Of a stretch of 64,000 bases of DNA, positions 42,287 to 54,753 are shown piece after piece (positions within the stretch are counted from its first letter, which is position 1; each line of letters begins with the position of its first letter). Source of the stretch: Pseudopithomyces maydicus (Eukaryota > Ascomycota > Dothideomycetes > Pleosporales > Didymosphaeriaceae); the NCBI GenBank assembly GCA_026873275.1, contig JANTUC010000021.1, positions 17,298-81,297 of the forward strand. Direction: 5' to 3'. The notes beneath the pieces are model-generated. The model made no database searches, had not been told where the DNA came from, and saw nothing but the letters and a program-made list of their open reading frames with translations. The translations under genes and the position numbers were made by a program.

Positions 42287-42889
42287 ATGGCAGACATGAA
42301 AGGGTTCAACGCATATAACATAACAACGCTGTCCCCAACATCTATGGCACTCTCCCCAGCATCTATGGGATTCTATTCGGAATCTGAGGGGGAAGATAAG
42401 AGGGAGGAAACGACGGGTGGAGATTTCGTGGTCGCGTACAGTGAACCGCCCTTCACCTCTCAGAATTGCTATGATCTTCTGGTTTCGCGCGGCCCAATTG
42501 AAGAGTCGTTCGGCATAAACAAAGTTGCGTGGGGACCGCTGCTATACCGGCCAATTGCTCTCCACATCGGGTCGGACCGGAACCGCTTTGTTTGGGTTAG
42601 GGCATGGATAGAAGGCATTAAAACCCTGTTGAACGGAAGGTTGCCCGAAAAACCTCTGCTTGTACCCGTACTATGCACTTCCCTATCTGGCTGGGATTGC
42701 TTTGTAATCGAGGGCTGTTGGGGGTCTGCGACATCCTTTCACACAAGAAGACATCGTGTGTATGTCGGTGGTGCGCACGGAATCTATGGCTTGTACAAAT
42801 TGCTGGCAGCCATCCAAGCCATCTTGGAATGGAGCCTGACAGAAGGGCCTCTCAGCTGGTTGAAGGAAGAACTCTTCACACCGGAGTAG
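42287..42889 (+). CDS. Hypothetical protein, 3' part of a TAG-split ORF pair
   Basis: 200 aa from MADMKGFNAYNITTL to LKEELFTPE. The frame is the same as that of the ORF ending at 42250 and is open back to that TAG. Visible patterns are a Ser/Pro/Met-rich start, WGPLLYRPIALHIGSDRNRF, then a Cys/Trp-rich SGWDCFVIEGCWG and a hydrophobic C-terminal helix (GIYGLYKLLAAIQAILEW). No family recognised. It may be translated on its own, or together with the upstream ORF if the TAG is spliced out, read through or a mutation. Confidence 0.45.
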   Translation: MADMKGFNAYNITTLSPTSMALSPASMGFYSESEGEDKREETTGGDFVVAYSEPPFTSQNCYDLLVSRGPIEESFGINKVAWGPLLYRPIALHIGSDRNRFVWVRAWIEGIKTLLNGRLPEKPLLVPVLCTSLSGWDCFVIEGCWGSATSFHTRRHRVYVGGAHGIYGLYKLLAAIQAILEWSLTEGPLSWLKEELFTPE

Positions 42890-43087
42890 CATGGATGGTA
42901 GGGGAAGGGAGCCCCGCTCGACCATGAAACGAGAAGGCCGACCCGTTCGCTAGAGAAGATGTCTTCGCCTCTAAGTAGTAGGTTAAATAGAGTAGCTAGC
43001 TAGGCTCTAAGTAGTCACATGCGACACGAAAAATGAGAATTTCGTGCGAAAAGCACTTCTCCAGCTACCATTTCCTAATTGATATTG

Positions 43088-44098
43088 CTAGTGATTGATC
43101 CTACAGACACCCTTTGCAGCCCCCTCATCCACATGTAAACAGTCAATGCAAAGGCCATGACTCTCTTTCAATTTCTCTAGCTTGAAGGTGCGTCGAGACC
43201 TATACTTTGGATCCGAATGCCAGCGATAACTACATTGAGACCATTGCTGTGGCATTCGTGGATCTTCCATCCGTTCCAGTGTTTCAACAAGCTGTAACAC
43301 TGAATGATCAAGCATCTGAGTTGGATACACGCGTTCTTTCTGGATCAAAATCAGGTATGCCAAACTATGATAACTGGACCATCCACAGTCGCATTGGCGG
43401 TTATCTTCTACTCCCGCTTCAGTTGCTCCATCCATTATTATCTGTTGCAACTCCGTACGCATCTTGTTTCGCCGCTCTTCCAGCAAGACTATAACTTGTT
43501 GTCAGCATATGACCTGTGCATTTTGACACAGTCAACACTTGCGCAAAGTTCTCCAAGGAATCCAATTTTCAGTCTCACTATCCATAAGTGCGAGATAAGA
43601 GTTTTGATGGTGCATTATTATCCACCGCGTGACATCACTAAAAGCCTCTGCGTTATCGAACACATACGCAGCGGTCATCAAACGCCCCAGCTCTTGCGCA
43701 TCCGTAACCTTTTTGGGGCTTAGCCAGATTGTACTGACATGTTGCATAGCAACCGTGCAGTCGAACTTATCTGCAGCAATAGCGATTTCCAGAATGGATA
43801 TGGGGGATAGGGACTTCGGCACTGCCTCGTTACGGAGGTGTAGAACGTTGAAGATAATCTCCAAGGATTGTGCATTCTCTTCTCGCAGTAATATCTCTTT
43901 CGGGATACCCTTCCCAATGTCTTGACCTTCACGAAAATTGGGCCCGAGCAAAGCCGAAAAGTATTTGGAAGCGTTCTTTAGGATGGTCGAGCATACTCTC
44001 AACCTTGTTTCTTCTGGGCCAACAACGAAGGTAATATCTCCACCTGCGGATATCTCGCTCATAGTTGGGGGTTCTTCTGATTTTCTCTCTGTTGCCAT
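43088..44098 (-). CDS. BTB/POZ-domain protein
   Basis: Two exons, 44098-43543 and 43488-43088, 318 aa. The intron (43489-43542, 54 nt) has a GC donor (GCAAGT) and joins RTL to LLEERRNKMRTELQQ in frame. Exon 1 carries a BTB fold: GGDITFVVGPEETRLRVCSTILKNASKYFSALLG, then PKEILLREENAQSLEIIFNVLH and LEIAIAADKFDC. Exon 2 has the LEERRNKMRTEL segment followed by paired Cys (CDCGW, GLCIDCLH) seen in many fungal BTB proteins. Such proteins are numerous in Pezizomycotina and may be substrate adaptors for Cullin-3 ligases or unknown regulators. Without the GC-AG intron the gene would be split in two. Confidence 0.82.
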
Positions 44099-45899
44099 GA
44101 GAAACGATTGCAATTTCTGGGTTACCGGGCTACCAACCGAGAATGACAATCTAGAAAAAGACCAAGGTGTAAAGTCGAAACAGTGACGTGGCAAGATGGC
44201 ACAGTTACAGCCTGATAGCCACAGCTTCCCCGCTTTCGCATGGTGCTCTGAGTGGTTGCGCTTTGACCATGTTGTGTCGCCAAACAAACGTGTACTACTT
44301 AACAAGACACCAATGACGACGAGCGTTGCGGAACTTACTGACAAGCAAGGAAGTTCTTCTACTTTTAGTACATCGCATTTCTAGGAAAGAGCTCTTGTGT
44401 TGAAGGCAACCTGTTCAATATCTGCCCCCCATGTATGAGAAAGGATCGAATAGGGAGAAATCGTAGCATTGCCGTCTAAGTCGGTCGTGAAACTGGTTTG
44501 GGAATGGTCGCTTCATTTCAAGAGGCGAATCTTCTCGCGAAATTTTCAAAACAGCATATGCAGTTGCGATAAATTCGAGGTGGCTCAGGATGACAACTAG
44601 GGTGTCTAAACGCGGCAACCCGCTTGTCAGTCATCTATGGCGAAGTCAAAACCAGCAGCCATATAAGAGGTAGAGTATTAGGCCATAACAAAGAGTCCTG
44701 TCAGAGTACAACAAATTGCTGTGGTGCAGGAGGCTGACTGCACAGCCCATCAGCGCAGTGTGACGCGGATAAAATACAGCAATCAACGCATGTTCAAAGC
44801 CACTAGATTCACGAAAAATATGGTTGCTTCATTTATTGGAAAAGGTAGCAGTAGAGTAGATGACGAAGTAGAGAAGCAACCTGAATGACCGAACATCTGC
44901 GCCGTTGGATATTGATAATGTGTAATGTAGTGTAACAGCTGGGATTTATATTTTTTTCGATTATTCAATTGGGCGGGAAATGAAACATCCTTCTTTTTGT
45001 AACAGGAAGTATATCATGGTCTCATAGACCTCAGCTGAGGGACGTTTCAAAAACTTTGCATACGACCGAGTAACGCGTGCAGTATATATTCTGCAATGAT
45101 GTTGCTATAGTATAAGGTTACAAGAGGTCAGTATAATTACTGATTGGAAAGAGTAACGCTCCTTTATCCAACATACCTATTAATAAAATAAGGTAAGCAA
45201 GTAACGCTGCACGGACTACTGATGCACATGTATGGCTGTAGGATACATGTCCCCTTAGAGCAATTTATCCGAACTCACTATTCGGCGGCACGGCAGCAAA
45301 AAGGGCACGAAGGATTGAAGATGACGCTGGTTGGATTTCGACCCTGGCTCTGATGTGACACTAGTAGGTGCACCAATGTCATGGAAACAAATCACCTGTC
45401 TGCGTCGGGATTGCCCCAGTTCGCATTAGTAAGATCATTTCCGTCTTGACGTTCTTCTCACAATAGGGAATGCCCTAAAGATTCGTAATTGGTTCTTAAA
45501 CAAAATGACTGACCCGTCCATCTGCCATGAAGTTAGTGTGTACTTACATGAATCGTGCGTAGACGGGCTGCAAAGCGGCACTGCTGTGTGATTCTATTGT
45601 TAAAACTGTCTGAGGTCTGATCAGGAAAATCAAAGCTTGCAAATGATATAAAGTGAGACCTATAACAGGCGCTTGTACTTATTCTCAAGATATATACGTA
45701 TATGCCTAAGTAGTAGAACTACTTTCCTGGTAATATGCCGCCCGCATGTACTCCACATGGAATAAGCGGGTGCGGTGATTTGTGGAAGACGACTAGCCTC
45801 TCGGCAGGACTTGCATGTTAAATACCACCCCGTCTCCACAGTTTTTTGTTCTTATGTCTTACATTCACCCTGATTACCGTTCTATCTATCTTGTTCAAG
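44099..45899. other. Intergenic, no supported gene
   Basis: About 1.8 kb without a recognisable gene. The minus-strand reading frame of the BTB gene stays open upstream to 44344 without a good start. The stretch at 45300-45400 was inspected for a tRNA and rejected. Confidence 0.5.
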
Positions 45900-47343
45900 A
45901 TGCCTTCTCAAGATTCCAATGCATACGAACTCCAAAACATTCCACCGCTGGCGGCCAATGAGCCTGTTGCGCTTGTGCAACAGAAGTGGAATGATCCGCC
46001 TATTAACAAATGGCGCATACCAGTTACCTTCATCACGTTCAGCCTGGTTGGCGCTAGCGACGGAGTCTATGGGGCTCTCGTCCCTTCTGTGTGTCTCTTC
46101 TTCACAACCCTCGAGAGCAGGCTAATCAGAGTCACAGATTCGCGAAAACTTCAATCTTTCTAACACAGTTGTTTCTTTAATTTTCATGACTCCATTTTTC
46201 GGGTACACTATTGCGACCTTGATCGTCTCTAAAGTATGCATGTCGCTAGGGCAGCGTGGCGTTGTCATCATAGGATCTCTGTGCCACCTTGTCTCATTTA
46301 TCGTGATGGCTGTCCATCCTCCTCACTTCGCGGCCTACCTTGTGTTTTATGTCTTTGTCGGTATGGGTAACGGACTTCTCGATGCAGCTTGGAATGCATG
46401 GATTGGTGGTATGGCGAATGCCAACGCGCTCATGGGCCTGCTCCATGCTTTCTACGGCCTCGGTGCTACAGTTAGCCCAACCATCGCAACAAGCATGATC
46501 GGGGCAGGAGTTGGCTGGTGGAACTTCTACTGGACCTTGGTGGGCGCAGCGGCCGTCGAGGTGGCTTGCGCGTCATTCTTCTGGTCTGAAGATGCACAGC
46601 AATTCCGCAACAATAATCCCAAGTCAGAGTCGAATGGAAAGTCGAGGACAAGAGAGGCCATCAGTAACAATACCACTCTGATGATCGCCCTTTTCCTCTT
46701 CGTCTACATGGGCGTTGAAGGTAAGCATGTATTTCAGCTACCCATGCGCGCACGAATGTAACCGTTATCTTAGTCTCGGTTGGAGGATGGATTGTAGATT
46801 TCATGGTACACGAGCGAGATGGAAACCGAAGCAGCTCTGGATACGTTGCAACCGGTTTTTGGGCCGGCGTTACTGTCGGTCGTGTGGCTCTTGGATTTGT
46901 GAATGAGTGGATAGGTGCGTTGAATTACCCACATCTCTACTTCTCTTACGACAGGTGATGCTTACAGTACATCGCATATAGGAGTCCGCCTTGCAATAAG
47001 CTGTTATCTTACTATATCAGTAGCGATTCAGCTTATATTTTGGCTAGTTCCAAGCTTTGTCCTTTCAGCCGTGATGGTTGCGCTTCTCGGCTTCTTCACC
47101 GGTCCGCTCTTCCCAGGAGCTATTGTGGTGGGGGCTAAGCTATTACCAAAACATCTTCATACACCGGGGATTGGCTTTGCATCTGCTTTCGCAGGCGGTG
47201 GTGCTTCGATCCTCCCCTTCGTTGCAGGAGCCATCGCAGGCCCTCATGGAGTGAAGACATTGCAACCCTTTATACTCGCCCTATTGGTAGCAATCACGGT
47301 TTTTTGGTTACTTCTACCGCGACAGAAGATGGCCGTAGCTTAG
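45900..47343 (+). CDS. MFS transporter, Bsc6/fucose-permease-like
   Basis: Four exons, all frame-checked: 45900-46088, 46138-46720, 46774-46914 and 46982-47343; 424 aa. The start is MPSQDSNAYELQNIPP. The N-terminus is cytosolic and short, followed by TFITFSLVGASDGVYGALVP (TM1). Later blocks are FMTPFFGYTIATLIV, GMGNGLLDAAWNAWIGGM, LMGLLHAFYGLGATVSPTIATSM, FWAGVTVGRVALGFVNEWIG and a final PGIGFASAFAGGGASILPFVAG. The GLLHAFYGLGATVSP motif marks the family near yeast Bsc6 and bacterial fucose permeases, about 12 TM segments. Substrate unknown. Acceptors and donors are standard, so the gene appears intact. Confidence 0.88.
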
Positions 47344-47599
47344 AACACATGCTTGCATGTTCATCTCGACGATAGTAGACCCAGGAAGTCGAAGACTCAG
47401 GAAGTCCAGCCTTATGGCCAATGATAGAATTAGAGCAAGTCTGAAACAAGCTTTTAAGATGGTTCTATTCATATTGTAAATAAGACTTCATTTTCTCATG
47501 AGTTAGTAATGAGTTATATAATTTCCAATCATACTATAGCGTAACAGCTTTGATTTGATGGTGTTTGCTAATACCCCAGGAATTGGCACCGCTGATTAT

Positions 47600-50500
47600 C
47601 TAGTGATGAACAGTCTGCGCTGTACTCTGGTGTACTTTTCGGTGTCGGCGGAGGTTTGAAACAATGGAGAAGTGGCGGCCACATCCCTCAAACTCACACG
47701 CGAAAGCTGGAAATCGATTAGTACGGGCTTTACGAACAAGACTTGATCGTACTTACGCTTTTCATTGGTGTGGCTGTACATATGTGTTTGCAAAGCGCCT
47801 GGACGAGTAAAGCGTTTGTCGCATATTTTGCACTTTTTCTTCTTTTGCTGAATTGGGACCTTGGAACTGAATTGGCCCATCGCACTTATTGACTGGAGAG
47901 GAGTACAGCCTTTGCGCGCGGAAGGCTTAGGGGTTTCTCGAAGGCCAAGTGTGACGGCTTCAAGTAGTCTGATACTGAATACCTTAGTTGCGAGTTGACA
48001 CTAGAAGCAGATGACGAAGGATGAGAGCTGCGGGTCCAATAATTTTCTATACCAGGTGATGACGGAGGCAAGTCGCACCAATCCACAGGGTCATAATTTT
48101 CCAAAATGGGGCCATCATTACGGAACAGAGGTTTATCTTGCTGTGAGAGGTACAACATGCCGTTAAGGGGATCTAAAACATCTGAAAAACTGTTTTTCTT
48201 CTCAGATTGGCGCTGAATATCGTGTAGAATAGGGCTAGGCATAGGTATTGACTCTTCATTGGCATTCACCGGCTGAGTGATTCCTTCGAAGGTTGTGGGT
48301 TCCTGGGATGCTCGATAGTCATATGTTTGATGATAACCCTTATGGTTGTGCTTACTAGTACATTTGTCAGAAAACATTCTGAAGTGTCTGGGACACATAC
48401 TTTGTATGTCCGTTTAGGTCGCTGCTCTTTGCGAAGCTTGGTTGACGATAGAGTACGGAACAGCCACGCTTTGGTGGCTCTTCTCCCTCTCTCTCGAGCG
48501 CTGACATTGAACAAGTCGAAAAAATTGCCACTTCCGAATCAGAATCATCATACGACCATTCCTCGTAGGCCGTAGATAGAGCACTAAAAGCAATCTCTTC
48601 CATGTGATGTCCTAGATGCTTGATCAGGCCAAGTTCGATCACCTTTCCGCAAAATTGACACAGGGATTGTATCTCGTGAGGGTGGCGGAGTTTGATATGG
48701 GCGGAAAGTTGCCTTCTACGCGCATATGTATTTTCGCCAGTGGGACAATCTACAAAGGGACATAAATACGGTAGTAGATCATGCATGACATGATTACTGA
48801 CGAGATGTGAGCAATTAAATAAAACGTATTATAGTGCTACGTACCTCCAGTCGCGTTTGTGACGAATACGAACAATTTGGCTGCACAAATGACACTTAAT
48901 ATCATGAGCTGAACCCGACTCCTGTACAGGTAAAGGCCAGGGAGGAGGCGGTAGTGAGCATAGCTTTCGTATTTTCGGAGTATTAGAAAAGAATGGATTG
49001 GTGGGAGCATTGTTCAGAGGATTGTCAACTTCCATATCCGCCTCCCAGCCTCCATATGGTCCGCCCTGGGGTTCATCAAAGGTTTCGACAGGAGGTGACT
49101 TGAAAGCCGGGCTTGCAAGCTGCTGCCTCTGAAAACTTTCCATTCTTTTCCAATTGACATTAGCGAAGCGCCATGCGAGTGGACCCCCAAGCTTTGGATA
49201 CTGATCCAGGATATTACGATACAACACATACGCACCAGTTGAAGATTTATCAATTCCAGGGTAGCATATGTCCGCGACCTTGTGAGAATCGCTCGTGGGT
49301 ACGTCATCCTTAGATGGGAAAGCAATCTCAACGTTACGGAACACTTCAAGATCCTGGGCGTTTTGTTTTTGCTGCTTGGCTCGACGCATTTCTTCCTCTT
49401 CACGCCACTTGAGAACAGAGTCAGGATTTCTGGGAGCCTCTGTGCCAGCTAGCCAGGCATATATTGGTGGCTCTGGTTGATTACTTGTGGTGTCAAGAGA
49501 AACCATTGGTTTCCGGTTCATCTCCTTGAAAGCCAATGATTGAGCTGCGATGTTTTCACGACTACCAAAGCTTCCAAGTTCGCGAAATTCAAGGTTTTCT
49601 GCCGATTCTTCGATGTCTTGTGGTGCCGAATCTTTTTCTGCATACAAATCGCTGAAATTCCGACTATAAGGCTCGTTCCGTAGACCGAATAGCCTTGTGT
49701 CTTCCTCAAATTGGAACGTTTCGATCATGTTTGCATCAGTGCTATCTGGTAGCACAAGCTGCGGTATAAAACGAAGACCGCATTCGGGACTAGAGTAATT
49801 GAGCGGCGTATGGTGAAAAGGAATCTAACTCACCATGTCACAATAGCTTGCTTGTCGGCTTTCAAGGCTGTTCTACCATTGCAAGATTCCCTCGGACAAA
49901 AGGATTCTTGGCAAGTGAGATCAGTGATGACCATGAGCATGAGAATTTCGACGCCTGTAGTTATGGTCTGCGACCAATTATTTCTGTCATAGGAAACAAT
50001 AGGTCGCTTGGCCTGTACAAGACGAAAATCGCCCCTCTCTACTCGTTCTGCCCCCAATCTGTTCTTGAATTCAGCCCGAAGAAGGCCTTCGAACGGCTGT
50101 AAAAGTGAGTGACTGTTGTGTCAAGATGTAAGCTTCTCCTACCTCCCAATGGCGGAACCACTCGAATGGTAAACTCCGAACCTCTCCGAGCGCGTCCTCA
50201 ATTCGAATATTGGAGTCCAGCGCGAGCGTTGGACGCGCGCCAATCCCGCGATGCACCTCAAGCAAAATGGTGTACATCTGTGTATTCGTCCGCAATATGG
50301 TTTGCAGCAGTGTCCGCAATTCGACCGGAAAACTTTGTACGATGGCCAGGACTTGGGATGCTAATTCGCGGAGGGTAGTTACCGAGGTGGATATGGAGGC
50401 AATTCCTACGGTCAAGGCAGACATGGTTCGCTTCGCATTTGCCGCATCCTGTTTTATATGGTTGAACTGTTCTGTTAGCCGTTGGGTCGAATCCGTTCTC

Positions 50501-51135
50501 TCTTGGCGCAATTGTTCGTGCGATGTGGTTACTGCATTCATGCGCTCAATCTCTTGGCGAATGCTGTTCATGTCGCCTTTGGCCTCCTCGAGCCTTGCAA
50601 GAACACTCTTCTGATTAATCGAGATTTGATTTTCAGTTCGCGATAAGGTCTCGGATGCATGTGTCGCTAGCAGCAGGTTGATACTGATGACTTTGCCAGA
50701 TATCATGGCTCTTATCGACTTTACCTCGTCGCTCATGAATACGGCGTATTGCGCTTTTTCCCTAGCCGAACGAAATGAAGTGCCTATCGCAAAAGGAGAC
50801 ATGGTAGCTTCATACTTCTCCAGCTTGGAGAGAAAATCGTGCAGGGGAAAACTACAGGTGAGAGCCATCCGCCGGATCGCATTCACGTGATCAATATTGC
50901 TCTCTGTTGGCTCTAATGCGGCAAGCCGAGAGAGAGCAGCCTGTAGACCTTCTATCTCGATGATGACCTGTTGGTACTCAGCTCCCACTCCACCAGCTTT
51001 CTTCAACGCTTTCGCGACTTTGGTGCACAACCCTGTCAAACTTGTCAGATTTGTCTCACAGCCTTGCAAGAAGCGAGGAATACCGATAGCGGCAATGAAG
51101 TCGCCGACGCTGAATCCGAAAGCAGGCGGCATCAT
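47600..51135 (-). CDS. Ubiquitin-like-domain and C2H2 zinc-finger protein
   Basis: Seven exons, frame-checked: 51135-50143, 50096-49834, 49789-48845, 48796-48401, 48354-47907, 47847-47757 and 47706-47600; 1080 aa. The N-terminus (PPAFGFSVGDFIAAIGIPRFLQ, AEYQQVIIEIEGLQAAL) is the helical N-domain of a large fungal family. A coiled-coil-like region and IEDALGEVRSLPFEWFRHWE follow. A ubiquitin-like segment is encoded by exon 2 (FRLVQAKRPIVSYDRNNWSQTIT). Then come CPRESC...CPECG, a disordered acidic/Ser/Pro part, and zinc fingers: CHLC...H-H, CPFVDC...HIKLRH, CQFCGKVI...HLGHH, CKICDKRFTRPGALQTHMYSH and CEFEGCGRHFSIVSNLRRHRKVH. The last two are canonical C2H2 fingers, so nucleic-acid binding is likely. 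I reconstructed the whole model by hand; simple gene callers would break it into four or five pieces. Confidence 0.8.
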
Positions 51136-52799
51136 CTTAGACACTTGGAACGGGCGAGAACAGTCTCCAAATGCGAGAGTTCAGAAGGAGGTGGTTTCGA
51201 ACGCATGGTCGGGGAAGGAGGGGAGGGCATAATATATATATACTAAGGGATCCACCAATCATGAGCTGAACCGAACCAACCCCACGATTACAATTCAGCC
51301 TGACCGGTCAACGAGATTCGCTATAAGGCTGAGTAGTCGCTAGCAAATGATCACTCTCAGGGGGCATCGATGTCTAAAATGACAATTTTACTTTTCTGTT
51401 CTTTCTGCTACCCTCAGGGAACTTTTTCCTCATACTAAGAGCGATAGCTTCGTAGTAAAGGGGAGTGATAAGAGGGCTCAATAGTGCGCTGGAGCTTAAG
51501 AGTACAAATAGCGATAGGATTGATATTCTAGGTCGTTAAAATCAGTCAAGGACTCAAAGTAACGATAAAATTGATTTTCATACCCTTTAGAAGCGCGCTA
51601 CGTTTGTTATGAGGTGCAGGTCCCCCTCCCACCCACGCAGTCGTGATATTATAACTTGAAGAGCCAGCGTAACTAAGTGCAGCTTACTTCGGCTTTGGTC
51701 TATGGATGGGCCCGTTCCAGCTCGGATGGTGCAGATGCTTTGTTTTGCAGTTAAATTAGAGTCACTGCCAGCAGTGCAAGCGTTAGCCAGCCATCCATCC
51801 GCATGGATCATGGTTTTGATTTCGAACGAAGAGGGGAATCACGTTTATCTAAATTTAGGGTAGGGAGAAACGTGCATGTCTCAATATAAATAATAATAGA
51901 AGAGTCGTTACAACATGCGTGTATTGTTCTAGCGATCGGTTCCAGGGCATACTACGTGCCAAGCTCTCGCGGGTAATTGTCTAAGTCTAACCCAGCATGG
52001 AGCGCTTTATAGCGCATCAATTCCCGCCGCGGAGCCCTGCTGCACCCCGCCGAGAGTTATTACCGGTAAATACTCGCGGTGTTGAGATGACTGGATCGGG
52101 TCCTCTACCTTTCCTGTTAGAGTTACAGGAAACGTTAGACAGCTTTTGATATGATAACGTAGCGAATCTCACGTATAGGTCTTCATGATCTTATGCCACA
52201 GGCAATGTTCGCGAAATTCTTGATTGGCAGTATGGCCTTTTTTGCTGCAGTATAGCCTTCAGTAGAAAAAGGCCTCCACCGTCTTTGATAAAGCCTCACT
52301 TCCGTAGCTTTGCAAAGGCCGGATTACTCTTTGCAATCTCATTGAAAGACTTCCTAATCTGTTCCTATTCCGCACCCGCGGTAGAAAAATATGTCCAGGA
52401 TTGGTATCAGTAAGTTGAATGATGAAGCGCATAGCTGAGGCGAGGGTGGAATCGGAAAAGCTTCGCCCGGGAGAAGAGACGGATGTAAGATTGCATGGTT
52501 TGCACATGGCGATCTCCGGTGCCGGCGGAGCTTCAACCTTTTTGAAACAAATAGAAATTCGATCTTTTCGAACAGTTCGTCCGCCGGTCACCCGGAGAGC
52601 CGGAAAGGTCTTTCGCCTACTTCTACTCCTTATCTGCATTTATACACCATTGTAAATACGGCAACACCCAACCCTCCCTTGCCGCATTTCCAAACTGAAC
52701 ACCTACGCTCATGTGTGTTTGTCCCTCATTATTATTATAATAATTATCATTCAATACTCGGGTACTTACCAAAACATTTTCCGAACAATTTATTCTACT
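51136..52799. other. Intergenic, no supported gene
   Basis: About 1.7 kb. TATATATA near 51232-51240 is about 100 bases upstream of the minus-strand start at 51135 and may be its TATA box. ORFs at 52259-52655 oppose each other and show no signature. An AT-rich ATTATTATTATAATAATTATC stretch near 52727-52749 lies just upstream of the efflux gene. Confidence 0.5.
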
Positions 52800-54753
52800 A
52801 TGGCACTGTCCCAGACGAAAGTGCAAAGGAAGCCTTCTCCTGCTGAACTTAATAGTGACAGCATCGATGCAGTGTCAGGCAACGATAGGGTGAAAAATCC
52901 GTCAAATGCAGGTCCGTCATATGCAACAGGTCTTCGTCTCTTTATGATCATGATCACAATCAATCTATCCACAATGATCGCGTCCCTCGATCTCGTAAGT
53001 CCACCTTCTGCTCCCTGCTCCCGTTCTTCTAACCATCTTCCAGGGCATCGTTGCTACCGCCATTCCCGCCATAACTGACACTTTCCACGCGCTGAACGAT
53101 ATCGGTTGGTACGGTGGTGCCTGCTTTATCCTAGTCGGTACATCCTCTGCCATGTGGGGGAAGATGTTCACATACCTACCTGCGCAGTGGGTATATATTG
53201 CCGGAAATCTCATCTACATGATCGGAAGTGTCATTGCGGCCGCGGCGCCCAGCAGCGGGGTTTTGATTCTAGGTCGGGCAGTGCAAGGCTTTGGATGCTC
53301 AGGTTTGTTAATCGTAGCATGGAGATAATATGAGGGTTTGCTAACATGGGTTTCACGCTGGTCAGGTCTTCTTGCTGGCTCAGCAATCCTGATCAACGTT
53401 CTGTCCCACCCGAAATCTCGTCCAATGCTTCTTGGTTTATGGATGGGTATGCTGATGATCGCGACCATCCTTGGACCTCTTCTTGGTGGTGTCTTCACCA
53501 CCAAAGTCACATGGCGGTGGTGCTTCTGGATCAACCTACCGGTTTGTGGTATCGCACTTATTCTACAACTGTTCTACTTGCGCATGCCACAGCATGTCAA
53601 ACCCATCTCAGCAACTTGGACCGAAATCTTTCGTCACATGGATTTTCCGGGATTTGTTCTGCTGGTGTGTTCAATGGTTGGTTATACGTTCGCCTTGCAG
53701 TGGGGAGGTTTGGAGAAGACTTGGAGGTACGTCCGCTACTTTACTTGACAAGATTCCCATTAATTTTGTCTAGTAACGGTTCATTTATTGCTACATTAGT
53801 TGTGTTTGTTGCGTTGACGGTTGCCTTCTTCATCTGCGAATATTTCCAGGGACGATATGCTATGATCCCCCTACAGCTGTTCAGACCACGTAAGATCTGG
53901 AGTCAGACTATACTCGCTTGGATGTAAGTTCTGGTAACCCCTGCGATGGAAATTTCACAGCTGATACACTCCCAGGTTAAACGGCCCCGGTTTTCAATTC
54001 GTATATTACCTACCGATTTATTTTCAGTCAGTAATGGGTACCTTCGCACTCACAAGCGGTGTTTATCAACTCCCATATGTAGCAAGCTACGCTTTGGGCT
54101 GTCTCATCAGTGGCGCCTTCGTCGGAGCAACTCGCCACGCGCAACCGATCGAAATAACTGGTGCACTTCTCGCCACTCTTGGAGCAGCACTAGTATCTCA
54201 AATTGACGAGAACTCGTCGAAGACGTGGTACATTGGGTCACAACTCCCTCTGGGACTTGGTCTAGGTTTAGCTATCCAAGTGCCTTTGATAGCAGTGCAG
54301 GGGTTTTCCGATCCAACCCTGGCGGGAGTAATGACAGGTGGTCTTTTTGGTAAGCCACAACTTTGAATGCTATTGATTGCAAGCTGACATGTCGCAGTCT
54401 TTCAGACGATGAGTGGTGGCTACTTCACCACAGCCGCGCAGTCCATTCTCGGAAACAGATTGCTGAGCCATCTCGCTCGAGTTCGACCAAACATTAGCGC
54501 GCAGACAGCTTTAGCTACAGGGGCATCGGAGATTCGACGTAAATTTACTGGAGAGGACTTGAACGCGATGAGAGATGCATATATGGTCGGCATCAAGGGT
54601 GTTTTTGCGTTCATCTTGGCTGGGGCTGCATTCTCAGTACTTCTGACCCTTCTGATTCCCTTCCAGAGGCTCCCAGAGCACGAAACAATGAACCATTCAG
54701 AGGAAGAAACCACTTTTGAGAAAGAAGCCGCTCCGGGTCTAATCACATCCTGA
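52800..54753 (+). CDS. MFS efflux pump, DHA2 family (aflatoxin-pump-like)
   Basis: Six exons, all frame-checked: 52800-52994, 53044-53302, 53366-53726, 53774-53923, 53976-54349 and 54398-54753; 564 aa. Landmarks: MIASLDLGIVATAIPAITDTF (antiporter motif near TM1), WYGGACFILVGTSSAMWGKMF, LILGRAVQGFGCSGLLAGS, RPMLLGLWMGMLMIATILGPLLGG (motif C with GPLLGG), WRWCFWINLPVCG, and QFVYYLPIYFQSVMGTFALTSGVYQLPY. These mark the 14-TM DHA2 exporters found in many secondary-metabolite clusters. Substrate unknown. A Zn2Cys6 regulator lies 0.5 kb downstream in the same orientation; no PKS, NRPS or terpene synthase is in the window beside it. Confidence 0.93.

Noticed and set aside
45320..45400. Possible tRNA near a TTCGACC string
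   Set aside because: No acceptor or anticodon stem could be paired.
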